A DNA stretch of 64,000 bases from contig CANMNN010000005.1 of assembly GCA_947499305.1 (NCBI GenBank), positions 62,001 to 126,000 of the forward strand. Direction: 5' to 3'. Below, piece after piece: positions 1-8,667 of this stretch (its first letter is position 1; the number at the start of each line of letters is the position of its first letter). Below the pieces are notes generated by a model, which did no database searches, was not told where the DNA came from, and was given only the letters and a program-made list of their open reading frames with translations. Made by a program: the position numbers and the translations under genes. The DNA is from an uncultured Arenicella sp. GTDB lineage: Bacteria; Pseudomonadota; Gammaproteobacteria; Arenicellales; Arenicellaceae.

Positions 1-78
1 GGCGAGTTTGCCTCGCACGTTTGGACCTCAGATTTATCACACGATTACGTCAGCATAAACGCTGACTACCGTAGCTGA
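1..78 (+). CDS. argJ: argJ, 3' end only: glutamate N-acetyltransferase C-terminus
   Basis: Frame 1 is open from the window edge to TGA at 76-78 and encodes 25 residues ending in DYVSINADYRS. That ending is the characteristic C-terminus of ArgJ, the bifunctional ornithine acetyltransferase/N-acetylglutamate synthase of arginine synthesis. Only the tail is visible. mutT starts 13 bases later on the same strand, which fits the common gammaproteobacterial order argJ-mutT-coaE-pilD. The call rests on a short but distinctive motif and on synteny. Confidence 0.8.
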   Translation, partial: GEFASHVWTSDLSHDYVSINADYRS

Positions 79-91
79 AAACCACACCGTT

Positions 92-490
92 ATGAAGCGT
101 ATCGAAGTCGCCGTTGGTGTTGTTTTCAATGAAATCGGCAAGGTGTTGGTAGGTCAAAGGGTTGTTAAAGATCGTTATTATCAAAAATGGGAATTTCCTG
201 GCGGTAAGCTCGAGGTAGGCGAATCTGTGCAACAGGCGTTGATTCGTGAGTTTAGGGAAGAAACAGGTATTAATATTAATGCAAGTGAGCCCTTAATGAA
301 TGTCGAGCACGATTACCCAGATAGGCACGTGCTATTGCATGTACATACTATTCGTGACTTTTCAGGAGTAGTGTCTGCCTTAGAGGGGCAAGCATTGAAA
401 TGGGTGTCGGTTAGCGAACTTGGCGGGCTTGATTTTCTGCAAGGAAACCAAGTTATCCTGGATAAACTCGTCGCATTAAACGCTGAATAA
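92..490 (+). CDS. mutT: MutT, 8-oxo-dGTP diphosphatase (Nudix hydrolase)
   Basis: This 132-residue protein has the size of E. coli MutT (129). A complete Nudix box lies at about residues 38-60, with the G-x5-E-x7-REFREE-x-G-I pattern that binds Mg2+ and the diphosphate. The family removes 8-oxo-dGTP from the cytoplasmic nucleotide pool and so prevents A:T to C:G transversions. WEFPGGK just before the box is typical of MutT. The gene begins 13 bases after argJ and is probably cotranscribed with it. It converges on coaE, with 9 bases between the stop codons. Confidence 0.93.
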   Translation: MKRIEVAVGVVFNEIGKVLVGQRVVKDRYYQKWEFPGGKLEVGESVQQALIREFREETGININASEPLMNVEHDYPDRHVLLHVHTIRDFSGVVSALEGQALKWVSVSELGGLDFLQGNQVILDKLVALNAE

Positions 491-499
491 TCACTGCTT

Positions 500-1123
500 T
501 CAGCTAAAATTGTTTAGCTTTTTGCTTAGGCCTATGTAGATTTCATGCAGTCTTTCGACTTCGGTATAAACATGTTCAAGCGTTGAATTATTTTCGATAA
601 TGTCGTCAGCAAATTCTTCGCGTTGTTCGTCGCTCAATTGCGTATCCATGATCTGCAACACTTCATTTCGACTTAACTGGCTCCGCTTTTCTACCCTAGT
701 AATCTTGGTCTCAATATCTGCTGCGACGACCACAATGCGATCCATCATTGCCGTAAATGCTGACTCTTTGCTTAGTAGTGGTACAACTACTAAGCAATAA
801 GTGGATTCACTCGCCTCTATCTGCACTAGAGCTTCTTTGTATATCGCAGGGTGCGTTATTTGATCTAGCTTGGCTTTGTTCTCGTCGCTTGAAAACGCTC
901 GTTTCCTAAGCTCATTTCGATCAAGCTCACCTAATGAGTTAAGTATTACATCGCCAAAGGCAACGCTAAGCTCGATTAAGGCTGGCGCGCCAGGCTCAAC
1001 GATCTTCCTTGCAAGAATGTCTGTGTCTACAACGTTTACCCCGAGCTTCGCAAAATGATCCGACGCAACGGTTTTGCCGCTTCCGATGCCGCCACTCAAT
1101 CCGACTACGTATTTTTTGATCAC
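500..1123 (-). CDS. coaE: CoaE, dephospho-CoA kinase
   Basis: CoaE catalyses the last step of coenzyme A synthesis, ATP-dependent phosphorylation of the 3'-hydroxyl of dephospho-CoA, in the cytosol. The 207-residue protein has the P-loop GLSGGIGSGKT at residues 9-19. It also has the DTD motif and the family segment DQITHPAIYKEAL near residue 88. Length is normal. It is the last gene of the pilB-pilC-pilD-coaE run and starts 9 bases after the pilD stop, so it is very likely cotranscribed. This is standard synteny in pseudomonads and relatives. Confidence 0.95.
   Translation of the reverse strand: MIKKYVVGLSGGIGSGKTVASDHFAKLGVNVVDTDILARKIVEPGAPALIELSVAFGDVILNSLGELDRNELRKRAFSSDENKAKLDQITHPAIYKEALVQIEASESTYCLVVVPLLSKESAFTAMMDRIVVVAADIETKITRVEKRSQLSRNEVLQIMDTQLSDEQREEFADDIIENNSTLEHVYTEVERLHEIYIGLSKKLNNFS
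502..523 (+). terminator. Rho-independent terminator after mutT
   Basis: AGCTAAA (502-508), loop ATTG and TTTAGCT (513-519) form a perfect 7-bp stem followed by a T run to 523 on the plus strand. It sits 12 bases after the mutT stop codon and lies inside the last codons of the convergent coaE. Confidence 0.6.
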
Positions 1124-1132
1124 TCTAATTCC

Positions 1133-1996
1133 CTAAAGGCTCGCGTAGTTTAGGTAAGCTTGATTGATTTCGGCACCATATACCATAGCGATCCAGCCAG
1201 CAGTCGCAATGTATGGACCGAATGGAATCGCCAGATCTGAGGCTGCTTTTTTGAAGACCATCATGCTAACCCCGACAATACTGCCAACCAAAGTTGATAT
1301 AAGAATTATTTGTGGTAAATACTCCCAACCTAACCAAGCACCGAGCAATGCCATCAACTTGAAATCGCCATAGCCCATGCCTTCTTTACCGGTTAGCAAG
1401 CGAAACACATGAAATACGATCCAAAACACTAAGTATCCCGCAATCGCTCCAATTAACGCCGAAGGTGTAGAGCTAAACACTGGAACAAGGCTGATTGCCA
1501 GGCCAAGCCAGAGTACTGGCAAAACGATGTCATCAGGCAGTAGTTGATGGTCGAAGTCTATAAACGTGAGCGCCACTAAAACCCAAGTTAGTAATAAGCC
1601 AAAACATGATTGAAGTGAGAAGCCAAATTTATAGACGACAAATGCGCTTAATAGTCCGGTCAAAAGTTCAACTAAAGGATAACGCGCGCTAATACGAGTT
1701 TTGCAAACGGCACACTTTCCTCCCAATATCAGCCAACTAACTATTGGAATATTTTGATATGGCTTTATCGGAGATTTGCAGTTGCTGCAATGTGATGCAG
1801 GCTTTGACAGGGTCAGGGGGGCTTCATCTAATTCATCGAGTTCAAGCCAAGCACGAGATTGTACAGTCCATGAATGTTTGAGCATTGCTGGGTAGCGGAA
1901 AATGACAACGTTTAAAAAGCTGCCAATCAATAAGCCAAATAGGCCGCCAATTGCGGCTAGCCATGATATGGGTAGCTGGGCAAATTCGGTAATCAT
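1133..1996 (-). CDS. pilD: PilD, prepilin leader peptidase / N-methyltransferase
   Basis: PilD is the inner-membrane aspartyl protease that cleaves type IV prepilins after the glycine before FTLIE and N-methylates the new terminus. The 287-residue protein has the cytoplasmic four-cysteine zinc domain (CSNC ... CAVC, residues about 70-98). Both catalytic aspartates are present, in FIDFDHQLLPD and GYGDFKL. About seven or eight hydrophobic helices follow. It lies 25 bases downstream of pilC and 9 bases before coaE. Its substrate, PilA, is encoded a few kilobases upstream. Confidence 0.95.
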   Translation of the reverse strand: MITEFAQLPISWLAAIGGLFGLLIGSFLNVVIFRYPAMLKHSWTVQSRAWLELDELDEAPLTLSKPASHCSNCKSPIKPYQNIPIVSWLILGGKCAVCKTRISARYPLVELLTGLLSAFVVYKFGFSLQSCFGLLLTWVLVALTFIDFDHQLLPDDIVLPVLWLGLAISLVPVFSSTPSALIGAIAGYLVFWIVFHVFRLLTGKEGMGYGDFKLMALLGAWLGWEYLPQIILISTLVGSIVGVSMMVFKKAASDLAIPFGPYIATAGWIAMVYGAEINQAYLNYASL

Positions 1997-2021
1997 GAGA
2001 GTCTAGATCTTAGCGCGCAAT

Positions 2022-3242
2022 CTAGATAACAGATGCAAGTTTGAAGATTGGTAAGTACATCGCAACAATCATAGTGCCGATGATGCTACCCAGAAGCACT
2101 ATCATTAACGGTTCGATAATGCTGGCTAATGCTTCCACTGCATCGTCAACCTCGCGCTCATAAAAATCGGCCACTTTATCCAGCATAATTTCCAGTTCGC
2201 CTGACTCTTCTCCTGACGCGACCATTTGGAGCATCATATTGGGAAATAGGCCAGTTGCAGACATTGAATTCTCAAGTCCACGACCGGTGCTCATGTCATT
2301 TTTAACAGTCTTTGTTGCTTGTTGGTATACGCGATTACCTGTTGAAGCGCCGACTGTATCCATTCCATCAACAAGCGGGACGCCAGCCCCAAAAATGATG
2401 GATAAAGTTCTCGAGAACCGAGCTAGAGCTGATTTCTTAACAATGGTGCCAAAAAGAGGAGCTCTCAGAAGTATTCGATCGATACCAAACTTCATTTTTT
2501 CAGAGCGCTTATACGTTGCGGAGAAAGCAACCCCAACTGCTACTAAGACTAACAAGTATTTCCACCAATGCTCTTGCATTGCCTCTGACATATCAACGAT
2601 AGTTCTAGTTAATGTCGGTAGGTCAGCGCCGAAATCGCTGAAAAGCTTTTCAAACTGGGGGATTACGAATAGCAGTAGAAGTACGGTAACAAGTGAGGCA
2701 ATAATCAATACTATGATTGGATACATGAGTGCAGACTTTACTTTACTCTTAATTGCCTCGAGTTTTTCGGTGTAAGTGGCTACTCGGTCAAGCATTGTAT
2801 CGAGCTTTCCGGATTCTTCACCGGCTTCTGTAAGACTGGTAAACAATCGATTAAAGTATTGAGGGTATTGCTTTAGAGAGTTGCTGAGAGCCGAGCCGGA
2901 TTCAACTTCTTTCGCCAAGTCTAGCATCAACTTTTCCATAGCTGCGCTTTCATGGCCTTTGCCCACCGCGCGCAGGGTTTGAGCAACTGGAATGCCTGCG
3001 CCTATCATGGTCGCCATTTGGCGTGATGCAAAACTAATATCTACTGTTTTAATTGGTTTTGTATTAGAGAAAAGACTCTTGCTTTGGCGCTTTATTTTTG
3101 TGACCCGAATACCGCGCTGCTTCAGGATGGCACGGGCTTGGGAAAGGCTTGGTGCTTCAACTTCCCCTTTCACTTCTTGGCGCTTCTGATTTATGCCGAC
3201 CCAGTCGAATTCGGTGTTTTTGTTTTTCTTTGCTGTGGCCAT
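2022..3242 (-). CDS. pilC: PilC, type IV pilus inner-membrane platform protein
   Basis: PilC is the polytopic inner-membrane platform that couples PilB ATPase turnover to pilin insertion. The 406-residue protein has the two GspF repeats. The first contains FASRQMATMIGAGIPVAQTLRAVG and the second contains FSRTLSIIFGAGVPLVDGMD. Each is followed by the SALSNSLKQY-type cytoplasmic segment and a strong transmembrane helix. The length is that of pseudomonad PilC. It lies between pilB and pilD with a 121-base gap after pilB, so it may have its own leader as well as readthrough from pilB. Confidence 0.95.
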   Translation of the reverse strand: MATAKKNKNTEFDWVGINQKRQEVKGEVEAPSLSQARAILKQRGIRVTKIKRQSKSLFSNTKPIKTVDISFASRQMATMIGAGIPVAQTLRAVGKGHESAAMEKLMLDLAKEVESGSALSNSLKQYPQYFNRLFTSLTEAGEESGKLDTMLDRVATYTEKLEAIKSKVKSALMYPIIVLIIASLVTVLLLLFVIPQFEKLFSDFGADLPTLTRTIVDMSEAMQEHWWKYLLVLVAVGVAFSATYKRSEKMKFGIDRILLRAPLFGTIVKKSALARFSRTLSIIFGAGVPLVDGMDTVGASTGNRVYQQATKTVKNDMSTGRGLENSMSATGLFPNMMLQMVASGEESGELEIMLDKVADFYEREVDDAVEALASIIEPLMIVLLGSIIGTMIVAMYLPIFKLASVI

Positions 3243-3363
3243 AAGAGATATGTTTTCGCGATGTGGTTTATTATTGGGCTTTCGGTATCTGAAACACTCA
3301 GTAAGTTAGGGTAATTGTGATCCTAGGTAACTTAGGTAAAAGGCCTTTATTTTCAACAGTGTA

Positions 3364-5064
3364 TTACACGTTGGTGACACGTTCAATTTCTTCTAGAGAA
3401 GTAATGCCCTCTTTGACCTTTAATAAACCTGATCCACGAAGGTCGATAATACCGTCTTCTGTGGCAGATCTTTCAATGTCGTTTTCGGTACAACCTTCCA
3501 TAATCATGGCTTTAATATTGTCACTGATGGGCATTACTTGAAAGATGCCCGAGCGCCCTTTATAGCCATTTGTACAGCTGGCACACCCCTTATCAAAGGC
3601 TTGATAAGGGGTGAAGGTGCCAATTTCCTCGGAAAGAAAACCAGCATCTAATAACACCTTCTCCGGAAGCTCAGCCGGGACTCGGCAGTTCATGCATAAT
3701 TTCCTCGCGAGACGTTGAGCCACAATCAAGTGTACTGCAGAGGCAACGTTGAATGCTGGCACGCCCATATTCAAAAGTCGCGTGAGTGTCGAGGGAGCAT
3801 CATTTGTGTGTAAGGTCGAAAGAACCATGTGGCCCGTTTGAGCTGCCTTAATCGCAATTTCAGCGGTCTCTAAGTCACGAATCTCACCAAGCATAAGAAT
3901 GTCTGGATCTTGACGTAGAAAAGCTCGCAGGGTGCCAGCAAAGTCAAGCCCTGCTTTTTCGTTAATATTTACTTGCGTAATCCCGGGCAGCTGTATTTCC
4001 ACTGGGTCTTCAACAGTCGAAACGTTCTTCTCAGGGGTGTTTAGCATATTGAGAGCTGAGTACAGAGTGACCGTTTTACCGCTGCCCGTAGGGCCGGTAA
4101 TAAGTACCATGCCATAGGGGCGATGAACTACTAATTTGTAGAGAGATAATTGTTCTTGCGTAAAACCTAATGAAGTTAAATCCAGCTTGGCTGCGCTCGA
4201 ATCTAAGATACGAAGCACCACTTTTTCACCGTGAACCGTGGGTAAGGTGTTAACACGGAAGTCAAACACTTTGGTTTTTGAAACTTTAAGGCGTACTCGC
4301 CCGTCTTGAGGTGCTCGCCGCTCCGCGATATCAAGCTTAGCGAGAATCTTGACCCGCGCAACTATGCGTGGGGCAAATGATATTGGCTGGCCAGTAACTT
4401 TATGGAGCACACCGTCAACACGGAAACGGATTCTTAGTTCTTTTTCGAAAGGCTCTATGTGTATATCCGATGCCCCTTGGTTGATTGCATCAATCAATAC
4501 TTTGTTAACATATTTAACAATCGGTGCAGCATTCGGGTCAAAACCATCTTCATTCTGTTTGTCGCCTTCTTCTGCTTCTGAGATATCGAGTTCAAGCTCA
4601 CCTTCACCCAAAAAGTCATCCAGCGAATCTTCTTGGTCATTCTCGATATCAGTAATTAACTTCGTCAATGCTGATAGCTCGGTTTGAATCGGGATTATCT
4701 GTAAGCCAGTGTAGAACTTTATCTCGTCGAGAGCGTTTTTGTTAGTGGGATCTATGGTTGCGACAAAAAGATTTTTTCCGTGCTTGTAAATGGGTAAAAC
4801 GCTATGTCGAGCTACAATTTTACTATCGATTAACTCAGTCGGGATATTAACTTTGTCAAGGGTTGATACGTCTAGCAAAGGGATCCCAAAACGAGATGAC
4901 ATTTCCTTACTGTACACTCCACTTGTGATGATCGAGGCCTCGAATAAGGTTTGCAATGATTCTGCTGAAGACTTGCCGCTCAGAGGCAACGAGCTAATGT
5001 GCCCGGGATCAATCAAATCTAGATTGACGAGCGTCTTTATAATTGGGGAAACGTTTTCGAGCAT
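3364..5064 (-). CDS. pilB: PilB, type IV pilus extension ATPase
   Basis: PilB is the hexameric ATPase that powers pilus extension. The 566-residue protein has the N-terminal MshEN-like domain, including a FGIPLLD segment. A Walker A motif GPTGSGKT is near residue 325, an Asp box and a Walker B segment ILMLGEIRD follow, and LSTLHTNDAP forms the His box. A C-terminal zinc tetracysteine (CMNC ... CASC) is typical of extension ATPases rather than PilT. It precedes pilC. No retraction ATPase pilT is in the window. Confidence 0.95.
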   Translation of the reverse strand: MLENVSPIIKTLVNLDLIDPGHISSLPLSGKSSAESLQTLFEASIITSGVYSKEMSSRFGIPLLDVSTLDKVNIPTELIDSKIVARHSVLPIYKHGKNLFVATIDPTNKNALDEIKFYTGLQIIPIQTELSALTKLITDIENDQEDSLDDFLGEGELELDISEAEEGDKQNEDGFDPNAAPIVKYVNKVLIDAINQGASDIHIEPFEKELRIRFRVDGVLHKVTGQPISFAPRIVARVKILAKLDIAERRAPQDGRVRLKVSKTKVFDFRVNTLPTVHGEKVVLRILDSSAAKLDLTSLGFTQEQLSLYKLVVHRPYGMVLITGPTGSGKTVTLYSALNMLNTPEKNVSTVEDPVEIQLPGITQVNINEKAGLDFAGTLRAFLRQDPDILMLGEIRDLETAEIAIKAAQTGHMVLSTLHTNDAPSTLTRLLNMGVPAFNVASAVHLIVAQRLARKLCMNCRVPAELPEKVLLDAGFLSEEIGTFTPYQAFDKGCASCTNGYKGRSGIFQVMPISDNIKAMIMEGCTENDIERSATEDGIIDLRGSGLLKVKEGITSLEEIERVTNV

Positions 5065-5224
5065 AGTCGATCTTCGGTTAGTTGAGGGGCTTAAAATATG
5101 ATTCAGGTATAACGAATCATTCTATCCTATAAACTTAAGCTAGAGTGATCAAAATTTGTAAACCTTGATCGAGCCTAGACGTGTGGTCGCCATGCCAATA
5201 TATGCTTTTTCAGGGGTCATAGAC

Positions 5225-5974
5225 TCAGTGACAACAAATACTCTCATGAATTTTACCCTCTTGGTCAAAAGCGAGGTAGGCGTTCTTGAAGCTGCCGTCT
5301 ATTTCGAGCACAAACCAATTTTCTTTTTGCAATAACTCGAGTTGCCGATTATTGTAGTTGTGGCTTTGTTTAATGCTGTTTAGCGATTTCGTTGTTAAAA
5401 GCCTTAACTCTTCTGTTCTATTGTTGAGTGAGTCAAAGGTGATTGGCACTGCATGCATTGGCGCGCTGTAGTCTGCTGCGTACTTGAGAATAGCATTCGC
5501 CTTTGCATTGAATTCAGGTAGAGATAGGTCGTACCTGCTAATGTCATCGCTATAAATTAATGGTGGAGTATTTGAGTGCCCCTTAAATGCGTTTTTATCT
5601 GGTATTTTTTCTATTTGGCTTTGTTGTATTGTATGAATAGCGCCAGAGTGGATTGATAAAACAGTAGGCTTAGTGTTAACAAGCAAACTGATACCATATC
5701 CAAGCGCGGTGATCTGGACTATGGCGCAAAAGCAAAGGTCGCGAATCAACTCGCTATTCTTTTTGCTTGAATTCGTCACTATTAGCGTAAGCATTGGGCC
5801 GAGTATCATATCGATAAGAAAAACTATTTTGGTTCCATGCCAACCGCCTGAGGTGTAAAAAAGGTCGTGCGGGTACCATCTATAGAAAATCAGGTACATC
5901 AGTATTAGTAAGATGATAAAGCTAATGCCCAAATGAGCATAGAAAAAATAAAGCCGTTTCTTAGTGTTAGTCAT
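5225..5974 (-). CDS. TfpZ/TfpX-like type IV pilin accessory membrane protein
   Basis: This 249-residue protein has three or four predicted transmembrane helices in the first 120 residues, followed by a soluble periplasmic-type domain. The segments LFYTSGGWHGTKIVFLIDM and LGPMLTLI are the hallmark of the TfpX/TfpZ accessory proteins. These are encoded next to pilin genes in Acinetobacter, Moraxella and pseudomonad group pilins, and some assist pilin surface assembly. It stands between pilA and pilB on the same strand, which supports the assignment. The exact subtype (TfpX, TfpY or TfpZ) cannot be decided by eye. Confidence 0.75.
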   Translation of the reverse strand: MTNTKKRLYFFYAHLGISFIILLILMYLIFYRWYPHDLFYTSGGWHGTKIVFLIDMILGPMLTLIVTNSSKKNSELIRDLCFCAIVQITALGYGISLLVNTKPTVLSIHSGAIHTIQQSQIEKIPDKNAFKGHSNTPPLIYSDDISRYDLSLPEFNAKANAILKYAADYSAPMHAVPITFDSLNNRTEELRLLTTKSLNSIKQSHNYNNRQLELLQKENWFVLEIDGSFKNAYLAFDQEGKIHESICCH

Positions 5975-6085
5975 GTAGTTATGGTAAGTCGATATAGATA
6001 TGAGGTCTCTAGGTTCGTCGAAAGTTGCTAATCACTACAAATAGCAATTGTCCAGCTTAGTTTGGTGTAGAGCTGATCTGAACGC

Positions 6086-6119
6086 AAAAAGCAGCGGTGC
6101 GTGTATGCATCGCTGCTTT
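6086..6119 (-). terminator. Terminator/attenuator downstream of pilA
   Basis: AAAGCAGCG (6088-6096) pairs with CGCTGCTTT (6111-6119). Read on the minus strand the stem is followed by a run of five T. It lies 40 bases after the pilA stop and before tfpZ, so it probably ends the abundant pilA message while letting some readthrough reach tfpZ and pilB. Confidence 0.7.
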
Positions 6120-6159
6120 CCTTGCTACTTTAAAGTGCGCTGTTTAAAGCGCTCGGTTT

Positions 6160-6681
6160 TTAATTGCCTGAGCAATCAATGCCGCGGTTGTTTACAGAGC
6201 CGTCCGCAAGTATCTTGCAGCCAGAACCTGTTATGTTCCAATCAATAGCGCCATTTCCGCCACCAAGAGGTGGTTGCGGTGTGAAAACAAGAACCATTGC
6301 AGCGTTAGCTGCGTTGTTAGCAGTTGTGTTGGCCGTAATGACTCCACCTTCACCGACTGAAGCGCCGTTTATGTATGCAAGAGTCACACCATTGTCCGCT
6401 GGTGTCGTGCGAGGAATGTCCTCAGCGCCAGCAGGAATAGGCTGGCCAGCAACTACGCTTGTGCAGTTCGCGAAAGCACCAAGGTTTGCATAGCACAAGC
6501 TAACGCCGGTTTTGTAAGATGCCATTGCGATCGCAGCGCCACTAACTTTTGTGCGTTGCACGTAGTCTTGATAAGCTGGTAACGCGATTGCTGCCAGGAT
6601 ACCGATAATCGCAACTACGATCATCAATTCGATTAGGGTGAAGCCCTTTGCAGTTGAATGTGTTTTTTTCATGTTTTTCAT
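6160..6681 (-). CDS. pilA: PilA, major type IV pilin
   Basis: This is a 173-residue prepilin. The short basic leader ends in glycine, followed by [20 protein letters not shown] with Glu5, the classic PilD cleavage site and hydrophobic assembly helix. The rest is Ala/Gly/Thr-rich. One cysteine pair (Cys-Lys ... Asp-Cys) near the C-terminus would close a D-region loop, and a second pair lies around residue 60. An AGGA ribosome site precedes the ATG, with a second in-frame ATG three codons later. tfpZ follows. The upstream regulator gene is a PilS/PilR chimera, so regulation is probably unlike the Pseudomonas model. Confidence 0.93.
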   Translation of the reverse strand: MKNMKKTHSTAKGFTLIELMIVVAIIGILAAIALPAYQDYVQRTKVSGAAIAMASYKTGVSLCYANLGAFANCTSVVAGQPIPAGAEDIPRTTPADNGVTLAYINGASVGEGGVITANTTANNAANAAMVLVFTPQPPLGGGNGAIDWNITGSGCKILADGSVNNRGIDCSGN

Positions 6682-6987
6682 TTCAGTTTTCCTAAATAAA
6701 TTTTAGTTAAAGAGTCGAAACTAGAAGCTTAGAATGTTTGCCCACATCTGTGCATCTAATTGTCAGGGGTGATTCTTTTGTATGAACAAGAGGCTTGAGC
6801 TTATGAGCCAGTGACCCAACTACTCGCGGTGCCCTCTTGTCTAACTGAGGCCTATTTAACCCTCTCTGAAGCAATCTTGCCAGAACTTTATTGCAAACAA
6901 ATGTTAAACAAAAATATATTTATAAGTCTTTGATTTTAAAATATTTAATTCGATTTTGATTGGCTTGTTCTAGTTTGACAATTATTG
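6682..6987. promoter_or_regulatory. pilA upstream region
   Basis: These 306 bases lie between the end of the regulator gene and pilA. I looked for the sigma-54 pattern expected before PilR-controlled pilA, GG-N10-GC. The closest match, at 6871-6881 read on the minus strand, has 7 instead of 10 bases between GG and GC. ATTGTCAGG occurs twice, at 6759-6767 and 6984-6992, and the second copy overlaps the palindrome TGACAATTATTGTCA (6976-6990). The part from 6900 to 6960 is very AT-rich. I see no gene here and no convincing sigma-70 promoter. Confidence 0.4.
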
Positions 6988-7866
6988 TCAGGTGATGTCG
7001 TATTTGGTCAATTTGTATCTAAAAGATCTAAAGGTCATTCCAAGTAATTTAGCAGCCTCCGTTTTATTGCCGTCGGTGCTATCGAGTGCAGATTTAAGGG
7101 CCAATTTTTCTTCTCTTACCAAATACTCTTCAATCGACTCGTTTCCAAGAACATAGGCGTTTAACTCGGCATATCTTAATCGACTTGCAATGTATGAAAT
7201 GCCCCAAGCGACGAGCATCAACAATATGCAGTATAGGGCTAATGTGTCGAATTTGGAGTTGATGAGCGTTCCTTCTTGGAGTGCGCTGTATACGTGTTCG
7301 TAGAACAAGGTGATTGTCGCGCCAGATGCCAAAGCGAGCGCGGGCTTGCGTCGAAGTACCACGCTACCTGTTGTGACAACTACGAAGAAAAGTAAAGTGA
7401 AGTTGCTTTGAATGCTGCCTGTAGCATGAACTAGGCATCCAGCTAAGAATATGTCGAAACTAAATTGGCTGATTAATATTTGTTTCAGTTCGAATATTCG
7501 CCTTGTGGTGAGTATTGTGAACGAAATTGCTGATAGTAGCAGCGCAAAGGAGCTTGCTTGAAACATCAAGGGGTGAATCAAGTTGTTTTTGGCATGGAAT
7601 TCGTCGAATACCGAAGGTAGCGCGCTCATCGCGATCAAAAATAATGCTAGGCCATATCGAAGAACGTTTAAAGCAAGTACCGCATGCCAGCGATCTTGGT
7701 CAAATGTGGCGGTAGGCGCCGTTTTTTTTGGTTTTACCTTTGGGGTAGTTGGCTCTTTGTTTGACTTGGCTCGCTCTTCATCATCTTCGTTTAGCTTCTT
7801 TGCCAACGAAGGGTTCGCTATGGCGATGAGCCCTGCGGGGTTTGGTTTTTTCTGTGGTTTAGCCAT
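6988..7866 (-). CDS. PilS-PilR chimera: PilS membrane sensor segment fused to PilR Fis-type DNA-binding domain
   Basis: From ATG 7866 (AAGGA 10 bases upstream; a GTG at 7926 would add 20 residues) the protein has 292 residues. Residues 1-60 are charged, Lys/Pro-rich and cytosolic. Residues 61-230 form six hydrophobic helices. Their spacing and motifs (LRYGLALFL, TGSIQSNFTLLFFVV, GSVVLRRKPALALA) match the sensor part of PilS. Residues 245-291 match the very C-terminus of PilR, a Fis-family helix-turn-helix (NKTEAAKLLGMTFRSFRYKL). PilS normally continues into PAS, HisKA and HATPase domains, and PilR begins with REC and sigma-54 AAA+ domains. All of these are absent, and the joint lies at about residues 232-248. 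The reading frame is intact. It lies where pilS-pilR belongs, directly upstream of pilA. A membrane-bound one-component pilin regulator is inferred. A decayed remnant is the alternative. Confidence 0.8.
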   Translation of the reverse strand: MAKPQKKPNPAGLIAIANPSLAKKLNEDDEERAKSNKEPTTPKVKPKKTAPTATFDQDRWHAVLALNVLRYGLALFLIAMSALPSVFDEFHAKNNLIHPLMFQASSFALLLSAISFTILTTRRIFELKQILISQFSFDIFLAGCLVHATGSIQSNFTLLFFVVVTTGSVVLRRKPALALASGATITLFYEHVYSALQEGTLINSKFDTLALYCILLMLVAWGISYIASRLRYAELNAYVLGNESIEEYLVREEKLALKSALDSTDGNKTEAAKLLGMTFRSFRYKLTKYDIT

Positions 7867-7956
7867 GTTGGCAGATTCCTTCAGATTAGTTAAGTCTTTG
7901 TTTTGATTGTTTTTATATTTAGACACCTATCGTGAGATGAATCAGTCTATAGACAT

Positions 7957-8667
7957 CTAAAGCGTGTGCGCTATACCCCATACCTGAATATAGTCTACAC
8001 CGTTTTTTTTCAAAATTTTAGCAATTTCTTCTGCGGTTGCTCCGGTGGTCATAACATCGTCGATAATGGCTATGTGCTTGAAATCTATATTTCGGATGAC
8101 TTTAAAGCTGTTTTTTAGGTTTGTTTTTCGTTTTTTTAAACTCAAGCCAGCTTGAGTTGATGTGGCCTTCGTCTTTGTTGCAATATTTTCAATATATGTG
8201 ATGTCTAAAATGCGCGACAAGTGCCTTGCTATCAAGTTTGAGTGGTTGTAACCCCTCGATCTTAGGTGTTTCACGTGCATTGGCACTGGTGTAACCGCTT
8301 GTGGCAATTCAATTCCTTGCTCAACTATTTCTTTTGCCAACAATTGGGCGGCGGCTTTGGCTAAGCTCGGTTTTTCGCGATATTTAATATTGCATATTAG
8401 CTCTTTTATGCCCGATTTATATTCAAATGGACAAAAACACCGATCAAAGCTTGGAGGCGAGTTTAAGCATCGACCGCAATATTCATGGCTAGAAGAATAT
8501 CTTTGACCACATTGCCGGCAATTATTGCTTTGAAATGGCAACTCTACATAGCAGTGTGTGCATACTGGGCCTAAGTTTGGTTTTATCGCTAATTTGCATT
8601 GCAAACAATGCTGCGGGAGAAGCCAACTTAATGCTTGGCTGACATGGTTGTAAGGTGTAAAATTCAT
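7957..8667 (-). CDS. ComF family protein (phosphoribosyltransferase-like)
   Basis: This 236-residue ComFC/GntX-type protein carries N-terminal cysteine pairs (CLQC, CTHC, CRQC, CGRC) forming zinc ribbons within residues 18-70. A phosphoribosyltransferase fold follows, with the PRPP-binding loop IAIIDDVMTTGATAEE near residue 195 and the ComF signature SRGYNHSNLIAR. The family is linked to DNA uptake. It joins ssDNA import and recombination in Helicobacter, and GntX has been linked to gluconate in E. coli. It is divergent from bioB and upstream of the pilus genes, so a link to natural transformation with the type IV pilus is reasonable but unproven. Confidence 0.88.
   Translation of the reverse strand: MNFTPYNHVSQALSWLLPQHCLQCKLAIKPNLGPVCTHCYVELPFQSNNCRQCGQRYSSSHEYCGRCLNSPPSFDRCFCPFEYKSGIKELICNIKYREKPSLAKAAAQLLAKEIVEQGIELPQAVTPVPMHVKHLRSRGYNHSNLIARHLSRILDITYIENIATKTKATSTQAGLSLKKRKTNLKNSFKVIRNIDFKHIAIIDDVMTTGATAEEIAKILKKNGVDYIQVWGIAHTL

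Noticed and set aside
2239-2775. 178-codon plus-strand frame inside pilC
   Set aside because: It is antisense to a well-conserved gene, with no ribosome site or recognisable domain. It is a shadow frame.
6871-6881. Possible sigma-54 promoter for pilA (TGGCAAGATTGC on the minus strand)
   Set aside because: The GG and GC are 7 bases apart instead of the required 10, so it cannot fit sigma-54.
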